Source: Roseovarius litoreus (GTDB lineage: Bacteria > Pseudomonadota > Alphaproteobacteria > Rhodobacterales > Rhodobacteraceae). From it: a DNA stretch of 64,000 nt. This document shows positions 51,802-62,001 of the stretch, piece by piece. Made by a program: the position numbers and the translations under genes. The stretch spans positions 310,001 to 374,000 of the forward strand of contig NZ_FRCB01000002.1 of assembly GCF_900142765.1 (NCBI RefSeq). Reading direction: 5' to 3'. Position 1 is the stretch's first letter. Each line of letters begins with the position of its first letter. A model generated the notes under the pieces. The model was not told the DNA's origin and searched no databases. It saw nothing but the letters and a program-made list of their open reading frames with translations.

Positions 51802-53967
51802 TCAGCCGAAGATGGACGCAAAGGCAGAGCGGTAGGTCTGCGAGAGATCCGAGAGCGGCGCTTCGACGGATCCGAAGCGCACCGTGTCGCCGGTGAAGCG
51901 GCCAACGCTTTGCAGGGTGACGCCTGCGCGGCCCGCTTCGATCATCAGCGCCTCGGCCTGATCGAAATTGCAGGCGATCAGATAGCGCGCCTGATCCTCA
52001 CCGAAGAGCGTGGCGGTGTCGTCGCTGTCGAGTTGCACGCCGACGCCCGCCGCCTCGGCCAGCTCGAACGCGGCCAGCGCAAGGCCGCCATCGGACAGAT
52101 CGGTGCAGGCACGGATCAGCGCGTGATTGGCGCGGATGAAATCGCCGTGACGCTTCTCGGCGTCCAGATCGACGGGCGGCGCGTCGCCTTCGATCCGGTT
52201 GTAGACTTCGGCGAGCAGTGCGGATTGGCCCAGATGCCCGGCGGTTTCGCCAAGAACGAGCGCCACATGGCCGTCACGCACCTCGCCGATGATGGCGGTT
52301 TCGGGGTCGCGGATCAGGCCCACGGCGCCGATGGTGGGCGTGGGCAGGATCGCCTTGCCGTCCGTTTCGTTATAAAGCGACACGTTGCCCGACACGATCG
52401 GCATGTCGAGCGCCGAGACGGCGGCGGCGATGCCTTTGATCGCGCCGACGAACTGGCCCATGATCTCGGGCTTTTCGGGATTGCCGAAATTCATGTTGTC
52501 GGTCGTGGCCAGCGGCACGGCGCCAAGGGCTGACAGGTTGCGATAGGCTTCGGCCACGGCCTGTTTGCCGCCTTCGAAGGGGTTGGCCTTGACGTAGCGC
52601 GGGGTCACGTCCGAGGTGAAGGCCAAGAGCTTGTCGGTGCCATGCACCCGGATCAGGCCGGCGCCTTGACCGGGGGTGCGGGCGGTGTCGGCCATGACCA
52701 TCGTGTCGTATTGTTCATAGACCCACTGCCGCGAGCAGTAATTGGGCGAAGCCAGCAGCGCACGCAGTCCGTCGATCGGATCGACGCCCGGCACGGTGGC
52801 GGGGTCCAGCGGTTCGGCGGCTGGGGTTTCCACCCATGGGCGGTCATATTCGGGTGCGTTGCCCGACAGCGCCTTGAGCGGCAGATCGGCCTTGACCACG
52901 TTGTTATGCATGATGAGAAAGCGGTCTTCGGGGATGGTTTCGCCGACGATGGCGAAATCGAGGTCCCATTTGTCGAAGACGGCCTTGGCCTCGACCTCTT
53001 TCTCAGGGCGCAGGACCATCAGCATCCGTTCCTGGGATTCCGAGAGCATCATTTCATAGGCGGTCATGCCGTCTTCGCGGCAGGGCACCTGTTCAAGGTT
53101 GAGCCGCACGCCCAGATCGCCCTTGTCGCCCATTTCAACCGCCGAGCACGTCAGGCCCGCAGCCCCCATGTCCTGAATCGAGATCACGGCGCCCGTGGCC
53201 ATCAGCTCGAGCGTGGCCTCCATCAGGCGCTTTTCGGTAAAGGGATCGCCCACTTGCACGGTGGGGCGCTTTTCCTCGATCGACTCGTCGAATTCGGCGC
53301 TGGCCATCGTGGCGCCGCCGACACCGTCGCGGCCCGTCTTGGCGCCCAGATAGACCACCGGCATCCCGACGCCGGAAGCGGCGGAATAGAAGATCTTGTC
53401 GGCATCGGCGAGACCGGCGGCAAAGGCGTTCACGAGGCAGTTGCCGTTATAGGCCGGATCGAACCGCACCTCGCCGCCTGCGCAAGGAACGCCGAAGCAG
53501 TTGCCATAGCCGCCCACACCGGCCACCACGCCATGCACAAGCTGCCGTGTCTTGGGATGCGACGGCTCACCGAAGCTGAGCGCGTTCATCGAGGCGATGG
53601 GGCGCGCGCCCATGGTGAAGACATCGCGCAGAATGCCGCCCACACCGGTCGCTGCCCCCTGATAGGGCTCGATATACGAGGGGTGGTTGTGGCTTTCCAT
53701 CTTGAAGATGACCGCTTGTCCGTCGCCGATATCGACAACGCCCGCATTCTCGCCCGGCCCGCAGATCACCTGTGGCCCGGTGGTTGGCAGGGTACGCAGC
53801 CATTTCTTGGAGGACTTGTAAGAGCAATGCTCGTTCCACATGGCGCTGAAGATGCCCAACTCGGTAAAGGTGGGTTCGCGGCCGATGATATCGAGGATGC
53901 GCTGATATTCGTCGGGCTTGAGGCCATGGGCCTCGATCAGTTCGGGCGTGATTGCCGGGTCCTGCAT
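51802..53967 (-). CDS. purL: Phosphoribosylformylglycinamidine synthase subunit PurL
   Basis: 721 residues from ATG complementary to 53965-53967 ([20 protein letters not shown]). The small form of PurL, which needs separate PurQ and PurS. ATP-dependent conversion of FGAR to FGAM in purine synthesis. [73 protein letters not shown] and [11 protein letters not shown] are present, as is the second-half ATP site. A longer N-terminal reading to 54198 would overlap the divergent gene and is not family-like. Its promoter region is shared with the divergent PLP-lyase gene. Confidence 0.96.
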   Translation of the reverse strand: MQDPAITPELIEAHGLKPDEYQRILDIIGREPTFTELGIFSAMWNEHCSYKSSKKWLRTLPTTGPQVICGPGENAGVVDIGDGQAVIFKMESHNHPSYIEPYQGAATGVGGILRDVFTMGARPIASMNALSFGEPSHPKTRQLVHGVVAGVGGYGNCFGVPCAGGEVRFDPAYNGNCLVNAFAAGLADADKIFYSAASGVGMPVVYLGAKTGRDGVGGATMASAEFDESIEEKRPTVQVGDPFTEKRLMEATLELMATGAVISIQDMGAAGLTCSAVEMGDKGDLGVRLNLEQVPCREDGMTAYEMMLSESQERMLMVLRPEKEVEAKAVFDKWDLDFAIVGETIPEDRFLIMHNNVVKADLPLKALSGNAPEYDRPWVETPAAEPLDPATVPGVDPIDGLRALLASPNYCSRQWVYEQYDTMVMADTARTPGQGAGLIRVHGTDKLLAFTSDVTPRYVKANPFEGGKQAVAEAYRNLSALGAVPLATTDNMNFGNPEKPEIMGQFVGAIKGIAAAVSALDMPIVSGNVSLYNETDGKAILPTPTIGAVGLIRDPETAIIGEVRDGHVALVLGETAGHLGQSALLAEVYNRIEGDAPPVDLDAEKRHGDFIRANHALIRACTDLSDGGLALAAFELAEAAGVGVQLDSDDTATLFGEDQARYLIACNFDQAEALMIEAGRAGVTLQSVGRFTGDTVRFGSVEAPLSDLSQTYRSAFASIFG

Positions 53968-54110
53968 CTGAATGGAATCCCCCTGGGTGGTCCGGTTGCG
54001 GCCTTCTTTAGTGCATGGCGTGGCCCGGGGGAAGGGGGCGCGGCGGAGGCTCTTGGCTTGACCCCGGGGCGCATTAGGGCTCGGATGGGGGAGGTAATCG
54101 GGGAGAGGAC

Positions 54111-55142
54111 ATGAAGACGATCGAAAATCCGTGGCGAGGCGTGGGCCTTCCGGATGATGTACTGGCGGGGGCACCTTGGCCCAGCATCGATGCCGCAACC
54201 CCGGAGGCGCTGTTGGCGCAATGTCCTGCGGCTTCGCAAACGCCGCTGGTTGCGGTCGAGGGGGGCGCTGCGCCGTTCTGGATCAAGGATGAACGCGGAC
54301 GCATGGGGCTTGGCAGCTTCAAGGCGCTTGGCGCCGCCTATGTCATCGCGCATGAGGCGGCGGCCACGGGAAAGGCGCCGATGGCGCAGGCGCTTGCGGG
54401 GCGCACCTATGTTACGGCGAGTGCGGGCAATCACGGGCTTTCGGTCGCGGCGGGGGCGCATGTTTTCGGCGCGCGCGCCGTGGTCTATCTGGCACGGACC
54501 GTGCCCGAAGGCTTTGCCGACCGGCTGCGCGCCAAGGGGGCCGAGGTCGTGCGCGCCGGCGAGGATTACGAGGCCAGCATGGATGCCGCCGCGCAGGCGG
54601 CACAGGATCATGGCTGGACGCTTTTGTCCGACAGCTCGTGGCCGGGGTATTTCGATCTGCCGCACCGTCTGATGGAGGGGTATCTGGCGATGGCCGCCGA
54701 AACGGTCCGGCAAATGCCGCAGGCGCCCACGCATATCTTCCTGCAGGCCGGTGTCGGCGGGCTGGCGGGGGCATGCGCCGCGCTGTTCCGCGAGGCCTGG
54801 GGGCAGGGGCCCTGCATTGTCGTGGTGGAACCCGAGGCGGCGCCGGCCCTGACCGCGTCGATCGAAGCCGGACGCCCTGTCACAACGCAAGGGCCGGTGT
54901 CCTGCATGGGGCGGCTTGATTGCAAGGCGCCCTCGCTGATCGCGCTCAAGGGCTTGGCGCGGGATGCCGATCTGTTCGTGACGATTTCGGATGCCGAGGC
55001 CGAGGCGATCTTGCCCGATCTGGCCAGGCGCGGACTTGCCACCACCAGTTCAGGCGCGGCAGGCGTGGCGGCGATGCGGCTGATAGGGCTGGAGGCTGAC
55101 GCGCGGGCCTTGTGCATTCTCAGCGAAGAGGCCGAGGCATGA
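54111..55142 (+). CDS. PLP-dependent lyase, diaminopropionate ammonia-lyase-like
   Basis: 343 residues of the beta family (fold type II) of PLP enzymes. The Schiff-base Lys71 is in [19 protein letters not shown], a form close to diaminopropionate ammonia-lyase (which has a FKxLGG motif); the phosphate loop is [15 protein letters not shown] and the substrate-carboxylate loop [15 protein letters not shown]. It is about 60 residues shorter than DpaL, so it may be a related threonine dehydratase or eutB-like enzyme; the substrate is uncertain. It overlaps the M24 peptidase gene by 4 bp and could be part of an amino-acid or ectoine-type degradation pair. Confidence 0.85.
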   Translation: MKTIENPWRGVGLPDDVLAGAPWPSIDAATPEALLAQCPAASQTPLVAVEGGAAPFWIKDERGRMGLGSFKALGAAYVIAHEAAATGKAPMAQALAGRTYVTASAGNHGLSVAAGAHVFGARAVVYLARTVPEGFADRLRAKGAEVVRAGEDYEASMDAAAQAAQDHGWTLLSDSSWPGYFDLPHRLMEGYLAMAAETVRQMPQAPTHIFLQAGVGGLAGACAALFREAWGQGPCIVVVEPEAAPALTASIEAGRPVTTQGPVSCMGRLDCKAPSLIALKGLARDADLFVTISDAEAEAILPDLARRGLATTSSGAAGVAAMRLIGLEADARALCILSEEAEA

Positions 55143-56269
55143 GCCGCGGCTTTGACGCGGCCGAATACAAGGCCCGGCTGGCCCGCGCGCAGGCCGGGAT
55201 GCAGGCCGAGGGTCTGGGCGCGATCCTGCTGACGACTGAGCCGGATGTGCGGTATTTCACCGGATTTCTGACGCGGTTCTGGGAAAGCCCGAGCCGACCG
55301 TGGTTCGTGGTCCTGCCGGCTGCAGGCGATCCGGTGGCGGTGATCCCGTCGATTGGGGCTGCACTGATGGCTGGGACATGGATCAAGGATATCCGCACAT
55401 GGTCGGCGCCGGACCCGGTGGATGACGGGGTGAGCCTTCTGGCGGACGCGCTGCGCGAGATCGGCGGGCCGGTGGGGGTGCCCTCGCATCTGGAGACGCA
55501 TCTGCGGATGCCGCTTGCGGATTTCGAGCGGGTCAAGGCGGCGTCGCGCCAGCCGTTCACCGATGATCGGCGGATCGTGGCGGGCTGCCGCGCGATCAAG
55601 TCCGAGGCCGAGATTGGCAAGATCGCGGAAATTTGCGCGATTGCCGGGCGGGCCTTTCACAGGGTTGGCGAGATCGCCGCCCCCGGTGTGCCACTGTCGC
55701 AGGTGTTTCGCGATTTTCAGCGCGTGCTGCTGGAGGAAGGCGCGGATTGGGTGCCTTACCTTGCGGGTGGCGCCGGGCCGGAGGGCTATGGCGATGTCAT
55801 CTCGCCCGCGACGGATGCGCCCCTGGCGGTCGGCGATGTGCTGATGCTGGATACAGGCGCCGTGCGCGACGGGTATTTCTGCGACTATGACCGGAATTTC
55901 GCAATCGGCAGGGCCGATGACGCACAGCGCGCGGCCCATGCCCGGTTGATCGAGGCGACCCAAGCGGGGCTGGATGTGGCGCGCCCCGGCGCAAGGGCCA
56001 GCGATGTCTGGCGCGCGATGGCGGATATCGTCGGCGGTGGCGAGGCGGCGGGGCGGCTTGGGCATGGGTTGGGCCTGCAGCTGACCGAAGGGCTGTCGCT
56101 GACCGCCCGCGATCATACCGAGTTGCGCGCGGGCATGGTGATCACGCTCGAGCCGGGGATCGAGACGGCGCCGGGCCGGATCATGGTGCATGAGGAAAAT
56201 ATCGTCATCACCGATGGTGCGCCGCGCGCTTTGTCGCCGCTTTCCGGGCCGGATTTGCGCGTGATCTGA
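55139..56269 (+). CDS. M24 family metallopeptidase (Xaa-Pro aminopeptidase-like)
   Basis: 376 residues from ATG 55139, overlapping the previous stop (ATGA). The creatinase/prolidase N-terminal domain (GLGAILLTTEPDVRYFTGFL) precedes the pita-bread catalytic domain. Metal ligands are seen as Asp in MLDTGAVRDGYFCDYDRNFAIG, His in GHGLGLQLTEG, Glu in ITLEPGIE and Glu in VHEENIVIT. Proteins of this group act on Xaa-Pro peptides, creatine-like amides or ectoine (DoeA). Pairing with a PLP lyase fits a small catabolic operon, but the substrate is not known. Confidence 0.9.
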   Translation: MSRGFDAAEYKARLARAQAGMQAEGLGAILLTTEPDVRYFTGFLTRFWESPSRPWFVVLPAAGDPVAVIPSIGAALMAGTWIKDIRTWSAPDPVDDGVSLLADALREIGGPVGVPSHLETHLRMPLADFERVKAASRQPFTDDRRIVAGCRAIKSEAEIGKIAEICAIAGRAFHRVGEIAAPGVPLSQVFRDFQRVLLEEGADWVPYLAGGAGPEGYGDVISPATDAPLAVGDVLMLDTGAVRDGYFCDYDRNFAIGRADDAQRAAHARLIEATQAGLDVARPGARASDVWRAMADIVGGGEAAGRLGHGLGLQLTEGLSLTARDHTELRAGMVITLEPGIETAPGRIMVHEENIVITDGAPRALSPLSGPDLRVI

Positions 56270-56346
56270 GCCGCCCCTGAAATGAGCGCGCTGCCCGCAA
56301 AAGAGGCGGCGCGCAAAGATCTGACGATGTCAGGGCGCGTTTGCCC

Positions 56347-56375
56347 AAAAAAAAGGCCGAGCACTAAGCTCGGCC
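56347..56375 (-). terminator. Intrinsic terminator of the LysR gene
   Basis: On the minus strand GGCCGAGC/GCTCGGCC (56355-56362 and 56368-56375), loop of 5, followed by eight Ts (56354-56347). It lies 160 bp beyond the stop of the minus-strand LysR gene and 78 bp after the M24 gene, whose transcript it could also help end. Confidence 0.8.
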
Positions 56376-56534
56376 GAAGTCCAACAGGGAGGTATGATGG
56401 TGGGGCGCGAAGCCGCCACCGTCACGACCGGGAGATAGGGGCTGTTTTTAGACCATTCAAGAAAAATAATGCCGCAGGTGCAGCATGCCCGCCATGCACT
56501 GAATGCATATCGCAAACACGATATGTCTGAATTT

Positions 56535-57440
56535 TCAGCTAACCGCCTGTTCTCTTATCTTTTTTCTGTAAGCGATGATTTCTTCCTGAACAAATTCACG
56601 GAACGCGGCGATGCGCTTGGAATGACGCAATTCCTCGGGATAGGCGAGGAAAACCGGAACTTCGACGGAATGCACGTCCGGCAGGACCCGTACGAGATCG
56701 GGGAAATCATGCGTCAGATAATCCGGCAGCACACCGATCCCGAGATTGTGCAGAACGCCCTGCAACACGCCGAAATAGTTGTTCACCGTCAACAGCGACG
56801 GCACATCATGGGTCATCAACTCATTGACCAGCGTCGCCCCGGCCCCGACCTGCGCCGAGCGCGGGTTCTGGCAGATCAGGCGGTGATGCTTGAGATCGTC
56901 GGGGCTGACCGGGGTGCCACGGCTTTCGAGATAGCTGGTTGAGGCAAAGAGGCACATATGCACACTCATGAGCCGTTTGCGGATCAGATCGGCCTGGCTG
57001 GGTTCCTTCATGCGGATGGCGACATCGGCCTCGCGCATGGGCAGGTCTAGCACGCGTTCCTCCAGCATCAGATCAATCTTGAGATCGGGATATTTCGCAT
57101 AAAGCTGGGGCAGGCGCGGGGCGAGCCACAGGGTGCCGAAGCCGATCGTGGTGGTGACGCGCAATTCGCCGAACACCTCTTCCTCGCTGTCGCGGATCCG
57201 GGCGGTGGCGGCATCGAGACGTTTGAGCATCGCGCGGGTCGCATCGAACAGCAATTCGCCCTGTTCGGTAAGAATCAGTCCCCGCGCATGGCGGTGAAAC
57301 AGCGTGGTGTTGAGCGATTCCTCGAGTGCGCGCACCTGTCGGGACACCGCGGATTGGGACAGGTGCAGGTGATCGCCGGCATGGGTGAGGCTGCCTGCAT
57401 CCGCGACGGCGTGAAATATTCTTAACTTGTCCCAGTCCAT
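56535..57440 (-). CDS. LysR-family transcriptional regulator
   Basis: 301 residues if started at ATG 57438-57440 (MDWDKLRIFHAVADAGSLTH); ATG 57455 (five codons upstream, MKVAV) is an alternative with no better ribosome-binding site. Helix-turn-helix LRIFHAVADAGSLTHAGDHLHLSQSAVSRQVRALEESL is complete (positions 5-42). The effector domain starts with GELRVTTTIGFGTLWLAPRL. It is divergent from the fused indolepyruvate:ferredoxin oxidoreductase across 174 bp containing a strong 21-bp dyad, so it may regulate that gene; the dyad may alternatively belong to another factor. Confidence 0.9.
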   Translation of the reverse strand: MDWDKLRIFHAVADAGSLTHAGDHLHLSQSAVSRQVRALEESLNTTLFHRHARGLILTEQGELLFDATRAMLKRLDAATARIRDSEEEVFGELRVTTTIGFGTLWLAPRLPQLYAKYPDLKIDLMLEERVLDLPMREADVAIRMKEPSQADLIRKRLMSVHMCLFASTSYLESRGTPVSPDDLKHHRLICQNPRSAQVGAGATLVNELMTHDVPSLLTVNNYFGVLQGVLHNLGIGVLPDYLTHDFPDLVRVLPDVHSVEVPVFLAYPEELRHSKRIAAFREFVQEEIIAYRKKIREQAVS

Positions 57441-57501
57441 GACAGCAACTTTCATTTTAAAAACCACCCGCGCCCCGAAATAGCAGAAAATCGTCACATG
57501 A

Positions 57502-57518
57502 CCACGGCGGTTCCGTGG
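57502..57518. promoter_or_regulatory. CCACGG dyad in the divergent region
   Basis: CCACGG-CGGTT-CCGTGG, a perfect 6-bp inverted repeat 62 bp upstream of the LysR start and 97 bp upstream of the oxidoreductase start. Confidence 0.3.
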
Positions 57519-57541
57519 AAAAACGATGAAATTCCGCTTTG

Positions 57542-57582
57542 TAGGTCACTATTTGTGACCTATTATTGATCTATGATATAAT
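57542..57582 (+). promoter_or_regulatory. Operator-promoter of the indolepyruvate oxidoreductase gene
   Basis: TAGGTCAC (57542-57549), TATTT, GTGACCTA (57555-57562): a perfect 8-bp inverted repeat. It overlaps the -35 region (TTGTGA, 57553-57558) of a promoter whose -10 is a perfect TATAAT at 57577-57582 (spacer 18). Transcription would start near 57589, giving a 26-nt leader before ATG 57615. A repressor bound to the dyad would block the -35. Confidence 0.6.
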
Positions 57583-57614
57583 TGTGGTGCATGGCACCGA
57601 AAGGGGAACGCGCG

Positions 57615-60600
57615 ATGAGCACTCAAAAAGTATCCCTGAATGACCGATTTGACCTCACAAAGTCATCTGTGCTGCTGAATGGCACACAAGCGCTCGTTCG
57701 GCTGATGTTGATGCAGGCCGCGCGCGACCGCGCGGCGGGGTTGAATACGGCAGGCTATGTGACCGGCTATCGGGGCTCGCCGCTTGGTGCGGTGGATATG
57801 CAGATGATGCGCGCCGAACGCCCCTTGAAAGAGGCGGAGATCCTGTTTCAGCCGGGTCTCAACGAGGATCTGGCGGCCACGGCGCTTTGGGGCACCCAGC
57901 AAGCCGAATTGCGCGGTGAGGGCAAGTATGACGGCGTTTTCGGTCTGTGGTACGGCAAGGGGCCGGGGGTGGACCGGTCGGGCGACGTGATGCGCCATGC
58001 CAATATGGCGGGCAGTTCGAAATATGGCGGCGTCCTGATGGCGATGGGGGATGACCATACCGGCGAATCCTCGACCGTGTGTCACCAGTCGGACTGGGCG
58101 ATGGTGGACGCCTATATGCCCGTCCTGTCGCCCGCAGGGGTGCAGGAAATCCTGGATTACGGGCTTTACGGCTTTGCGCTCAGCCGGTTTGCCGGGGTGT
58201 GGTGCGGGCTCAAGACGATGAAGGACACCGTTGAGGTGACCAGCGTGGTCGATGGTCGTCCTGACCGGATGCAGTTCGTGACGCCCGAATTCGACATGCC
58301 CGAAGGCGGGTTGAACATCCGGCTCAACGATCACTGGATTCCGCAGGAAGCGCGGGTGATAGATTACAAGAGGTTTGCCGCAGAAGCCTTTGCAAACGCG
58401 AATAAAATCGACAAGCGTGTCTGGGGCAAGCCGGGGGCGAAGATCGGATTTGTCGCGGCGGGCAAGAATTGGCTCGATCTGGTGCACGCGCTGGACCTTC
58501 TGGGGATCGACGCCACCGAGGCGGATCGGCTGGGCCTGACCACCTACAAGGTGGGACAGACGTTTCCGATGGACATGAAGGGCTTTCACGACTGGGCCGA
58601 GGGGCTGGAGCTGATCGTGGTGGTCGAGGAGAAACGCAAGCTGATCGAGATCCAGATCAAGGAGGCGATTTTCGACAACCGGCGCGGCAGACGGGTCTAT
58701 GGCTGGTACAAGGGCGGTGCGGGCAGCCTGCATAATGAAGAGTTGTTTCCGACACGCATGGCGCTCGATCCGGTGATGATCGCCGAGAAGATCGGCGGCG
58801 TCCTGATCGAAGAAGGGCGCGGCACCGACCGTATCCGCGCGGGGCTGGCCGAGATCGCTGAGGCGCGCAAGGCAGACAATGCCGAGTATATCGCGGCGCG
58901 CCTGCCGTATTTCTGCGCCGGATGCCCGCATAATACATCGACCAAAATGCCAGAGGGCAGCCGCGCTTATGCCGGAATCGGCTGTCATATCATGGCCTTG
59001 TGGATGGATCGTGAGACGAGCGGCTTCACGCATATGGGCGGCGAGGGTGCCAACTGGATCGGCGAGGCGCCGTTCTCGGAGCGCGGCCATGTGTTCCAGA
59101 ATATCGGGGACGGCACCTATAACCATTCGGGGATCCTGGCGATCCGGGCCGCGGTGGCGGCGGGCGCCACCATGACCTACAAGATCCTTTACAACGATGC
59201 CGTTGCGATGACCGGCGGTCAGGGCAATGAGGGCGGGCTGACGCCGGACCGGATCGTACGCGAATTGCGGGCGATGGGGGTGCGCGAGATCGCCGTGGTC
59301 TATGATGCCAAGGAAGAGCCGGAGCGCGCCCTGTTTCCCAAGGATATCGGCTGGCATGAGCGGGCTGAACTGCCTGAGGTTCAGGAAAAATTCCGTGAAA
59401 TCAGCGGTGTGTCGGCCATTGTTTATGTGCAGACCTGCGCCGCCGAAAAGCGGCGTCGCCGCAAGCGCGGCACGTTCCCGGACCCGGACAAGCGGGTGTT
59501 CATCAATACCGATGTCTGCGAGGGCTGCGGTGATTGCGGGGTGCAGTCGAATTGCGTGGCGATCACACCGGTGGACACGCCTTTGGGGCGCAAGCGCGCC
59601 ATCGACCAATCGGCCTGCAACAAGGATTTCAGCTGTCTCAAGGGGTTTTGCCCGTCCTTCGTGACGCTGGAGGGCGCCACGATCCGCAAGGAAGCGGCGA
59701 GCGATCTTGACTTGCCGGACATGCCCGATCCTGTGCTGCCGACGATCCGGGGCACGCATAACGTTGTCATCACCGGAGTGGGCGGGACAGGCGTTGTGAC
59801 CATCGGCGCGGTCCTGGCGCAGGCGGCGCATCTGGATGGCAAAGGGGCCAGCATGATGGAAATGGCGGGGCTTGCCCAGAAGGGCGGCGCCGTTCATATC
59901 CATTGCCGTATTGCCGAAAAACCAAGCGATATCAATGCGATCCGCGTGGCTACGGGCGAGGCGGACGCGGTGATCGGCGGCGATCTTGTCGTATCGGCGG
60001 GGGCGAAGACGCTTGGCTTGATGCGGCAGGGGCGCACCGGTGCTGTGGTCAACAGCCATGAGGTGATGACCGGCGATTTCACGCGCGATACCGAGTTTCG
60101 GCTGCCTTCGGAGCGGTTGACGCTCGCGCTGCAATCGCGGTTGCAGGACGGGGTGCAGCTTGTCGATGCGCATGAGTTGGCGCGGGTGACGATGGGCGAC
60201 TCGATCTTTTCCAACATGATCGTTTTCGGCGCGGCGTGGCAACGCGGGCTGATCCCCGTGGGCGAGCAGGCCATTCTTGAGGCGATCGCGCTGAACGGTG
60301 CGGCGGTGGAGCAGAACCAGCGCGCCTTCCGGATCGGGAGGTGGGCTGCGGTGCATCCCGATGAGGCCGCGCGGCAGATCACGCCGAACGTGGTCCAGCT
60401 GCCCCGCAGTCTGGAGGACGAGATCGCCTATCGCGCGGATCATCTGACGGCCTATCAGGGCAAGCGGCTGGCCAAGCGGTACCTGCGTCTGCTGGACGGG
60501 ATCGAGGATGCGCGGCTGCGCGAGGCGGTGGCGAAGGGCTACCATAAGCTGTTGGCCTACAAGGATGAATACGAGGTTGCCCGGCTTTTGCTGGACACGC

Positions 60601-61034
60601 GCGACAAGGCCCGGGCCGAGTTCGACGGCGATTTCGAGATGACGTTCCACTTGGCGCCGCCGCTTCTGGCGCGCAAGGGTCCGGATGGGCGTCCGCAGAA
60701 GCGTGAATTCGGTGCGTGGATGGAGCGGCCGATGCGGGTGCTGGCGGGGTTGAAATGGGTGCGCGGGACGCCGGTGGACCCGTTCGGCTATACAGCCGAG
60801 CGCAAGATGGAGCGCGCGCTGATCCGCCAATATGAGCGCGACCTTGGCGAGGTGCTGCCCAAGCTGACCGACAAGACCCGCGACGCGATCGTGGCGCTTG
60901 CCGAATTGCCGTTGAAAATCAGAGGCTTCGGTCCGGTCAAACAGGCCAACGAGGCGCGCGCGGCCAAGGAGCGGGAGACGCTTCTGGCGGCGATCCGCGC
61001 GGGAGGGACGCCGCTGGAACAGGCGGCGGAATAA
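57615..61034 (+). CDS. Indolepyruvate ferredoxin oxidoreductase, fused alpha-beta type
   Basis: 1139 residues from ATG 57615 (MSTQKVSLNDRFDLTKSSVL), with GGGGAA upstream. It decarboxylates arylpyruvates (from Phe, Tyr, Trp) to aryl-acetyl-CoA, passing electrons to ferredoxin. The PP and pyrimidine-binding domains (GYRGSPLGAVDMQM; GIGCHIMALWMDRETSGFTHMGGEGANWIGEAPF; GDGTYNHSGILAIRAAVAAG) come first, then two 4Fe-4S-type cysteine clusters around CEGCGDCGVQSNCVA and CNKDFSCLKGFCP, then the gamma-like domain (TGVGGTGVVTIGAVLAQAAHLDG). IorA and IorB are thus in one chain. Divergent from a LysR gene and controlled by an operator-promoter. Confidence 0.93.
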   Translation: MSTQKVSLNDRFDLTKSSVLLNGTQALVRLMLMQAARDRAAGLNTAGYVTGYRGSPLGAVDMQMMRAERPLKEAEILFQPGLNEDLAATALWGTQQAELRGEGKYDGVFGLWYGKGPGVDRSGDVMRHANMAGSSKYGGVLMAMGDDHTGESSTVCHQSDWAMVDAYMPVLSPAGVQEILDYGLYGFALSRFAGVWCGLKTMKDTVEVTSVVDGRPDRMQFVTPEFDMPEGGLNIRLNDHWIPQEARVIDYKRFAAEAFANANKIDKRVWGKPGAKIGFVAAGKNWLDLVHALDLLGIDATEADRLGLTTYKVGQTFPMDMKGFHDWAEGLELIVVVEEKRKLIEIQIKEAIFDNRRGRRVYGWYKGGAGSLHNEELFPTRMALDPVMIAEKIGGVLIEEGRGTDRIRAGLAEIAEARKADNAEYIAARLPYFCAGCPHNTSTKMPEGSRAYAGIGCHIMALWMDRETSGFTHMGGEGANWIGEAPFSERGHVFQNIGDGTYNHSGILAIRAAVAAGATMTYKILYNDAVAMTGGQGNEGGLTPDRIVRELRAMGVREIAVVYDAKEEPERALFPKDIGWHERAELPEVQEKFREISGVSAIVYVQTCAAEKRRRRKRGTFPDPDKRVFINTDVCEGCGDCGVQSNCVAITPVDTPLGRKRAIDQSACNKDFSCLKGFCPSFVTLEGATIRKEAASDLDLPDMPDPVLPTIRGTHNVVITGVGGTGVVTIGAVLAQAAHLDGKGASMMEMAGLAQKGGAVHIHCRIAEKPSDINAIRVATGEADAVIGGDLVVSAGAKTLGLMRQGRTGAVVNSHEVMTGDFTRDTEFRLPSERLTLALQSRLQDGVQLVDAHELARVTMGDSIFSNMIVFGAAWQRGLIPVGEQAILEAIALNGAAVEQNQRAFRIGRWAAVHPDEAARQITPNVVQLPRSLEDEIAYRADHLTAYQGKRLAKRYLRLLDGIEDARLREAVAKGYHKLLAYKDEYEVARLLLDTRDKARAEFDGDFEMTFHLAPPLLARKGPDGRPQKREFGAWMERPMRVLAGLKWVRGTPVDPFGYTAERKMERALIRQYERDLGEVLPKLTDKTRDAIVALAELPLKIRGFGPVKQANEARAAKERETLLAAIRAGGTPLEQAAE

Positions 61035-61115
61035 ATGTCATAAAAAATTCATCGTGGCTGGTCACAAGGGTCGTGACTTCCTAACAGGGCCGTCGGTGAG
61101 GCGGGGATCGTGACC

Positions 61116-61979
61116 ATGCAGCAGCACAGGCATATCGCGCGGGATATCAGCTATGCGCACTCGGCGCAGACGCGCGGGGGGCGGGCGATGATTCGCGCGA
61201 TGGAGAACATGACCGGGCGGATCGGCCTTATCAAACGCGCGCGCGGCTATGAGCACGAGGTGGCAGGCGGGCGCGATTTCTGGCAGGTGATGGTGGAGCG
61301 CTACGGCCTGACACTGGATGTTGTGGGCGGCAGTCTGCAAAGCATCCCGAAAACCGGCCCGCTGATCGTGATCGCGAACCATCCTTACGGGATTCTGGAT
61401 GGGTTAATGATGGGCCACATCCTGAGCCAGACCCGGGGCGATTTTCGCATTCTGGCGCATCATGTTTTCCGCAAGGCGGAGGATCTGAACAAGGTGATTC
61501 TGCCGATCAATTTCGACGAGACGAAAGAGGCGGTGAAGCTCAACCTCGAGACGCGCAAGACCGCCCTGGAGTATCTGGGGCAGGGCGGGGCGATCGGGAT
61601 CTTTCCGGGGGGCACGGTCAGCACGGCGGCCAAGCCCTTTGCGCAGCCGATGGATCCGGGCTGGCGGGGGTTCACGGCGCGGATGATCGCCAAGTCGGAT
61701 GCGACCGTGGTGCCGATCTTCTTTGACGGACATACCAGCCGGCTGTTCCAGCTGGCCAGTCATCTGCATTACACCTTGAGAATGGGCCTTCTTATCAAGG
61801 AGTTCCGCAAACGGGTGGATACATCCGTGCGGGTTGTGGTGGGCGATCCGATCGACCGCGACGCCTTGCAGGCGCGCAAGGGGGACACGAAATCCCTTAT
61901 GGCTTTTTTACGCCACAAGACGTATGAGCTAAGCCCGGGGCCGGTCGATCCGACGATGACCGGGTTCGAATTCGAATGA
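61116..61979 (+). CDS. Lysophospholipid acyltransferase family protein
   Basis: 287 residues from ATG 61116 ([20 protein letters not shown]); a GTG 6 nt upstream (61110) is possible but too near [19 protein letters not shown] holds the catalytic His89 and Asp95 in an HX5D spacing, not the usual HX4D of PlsC; the same spacing occurs in hemolysin-like acyltransferases. [18 protein letters not shown] is the glycerophosphate site, and [18 protein letters not shown] follows. No obvious membrane helix at the start. It probably acts in phospholipid or ornithine-lipid synthesis. It ends 22 bp before murI. Confidence 0.86.
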   Translation: MQQHRHIARDISYAHSAQTRGGRAMIRAMENMTGRIGLIKRARGYEHEVAGGRDFWQVMVERYGLTLDVVGGSLQSIPKTGPLIVIANHPYGILDGLMMGHILSQTRGDFRILAHHVFRKAEDLNKVILPINFDETKEAVKLNLETRKTALEYLGQGGAIGIFPGGTVSTAAKPFAQPMDPGWRGFTARMIAKSDATVVPIFFDGHTSRLFQLASHLHYTLRMGLLIKEFRKRVDTSVRVVVGDPIDRDALQARKGDTKSLMAFLRHKTYELSPGPVDPTMTGFEFE

Positions 61980-62001
61980 ATTCGCAAGGGCGCAACAGGC
62001 T

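Noticed and set aside
57663..60830. Very long open frame on the minus strand opposite the indolepyruvate oxidoreductase
   Set aside because: High GC content leaves the antisense frame open; no family-like sequence, Arg/His/Pro-rich composition, and the plus-strand gene is unambiguous.
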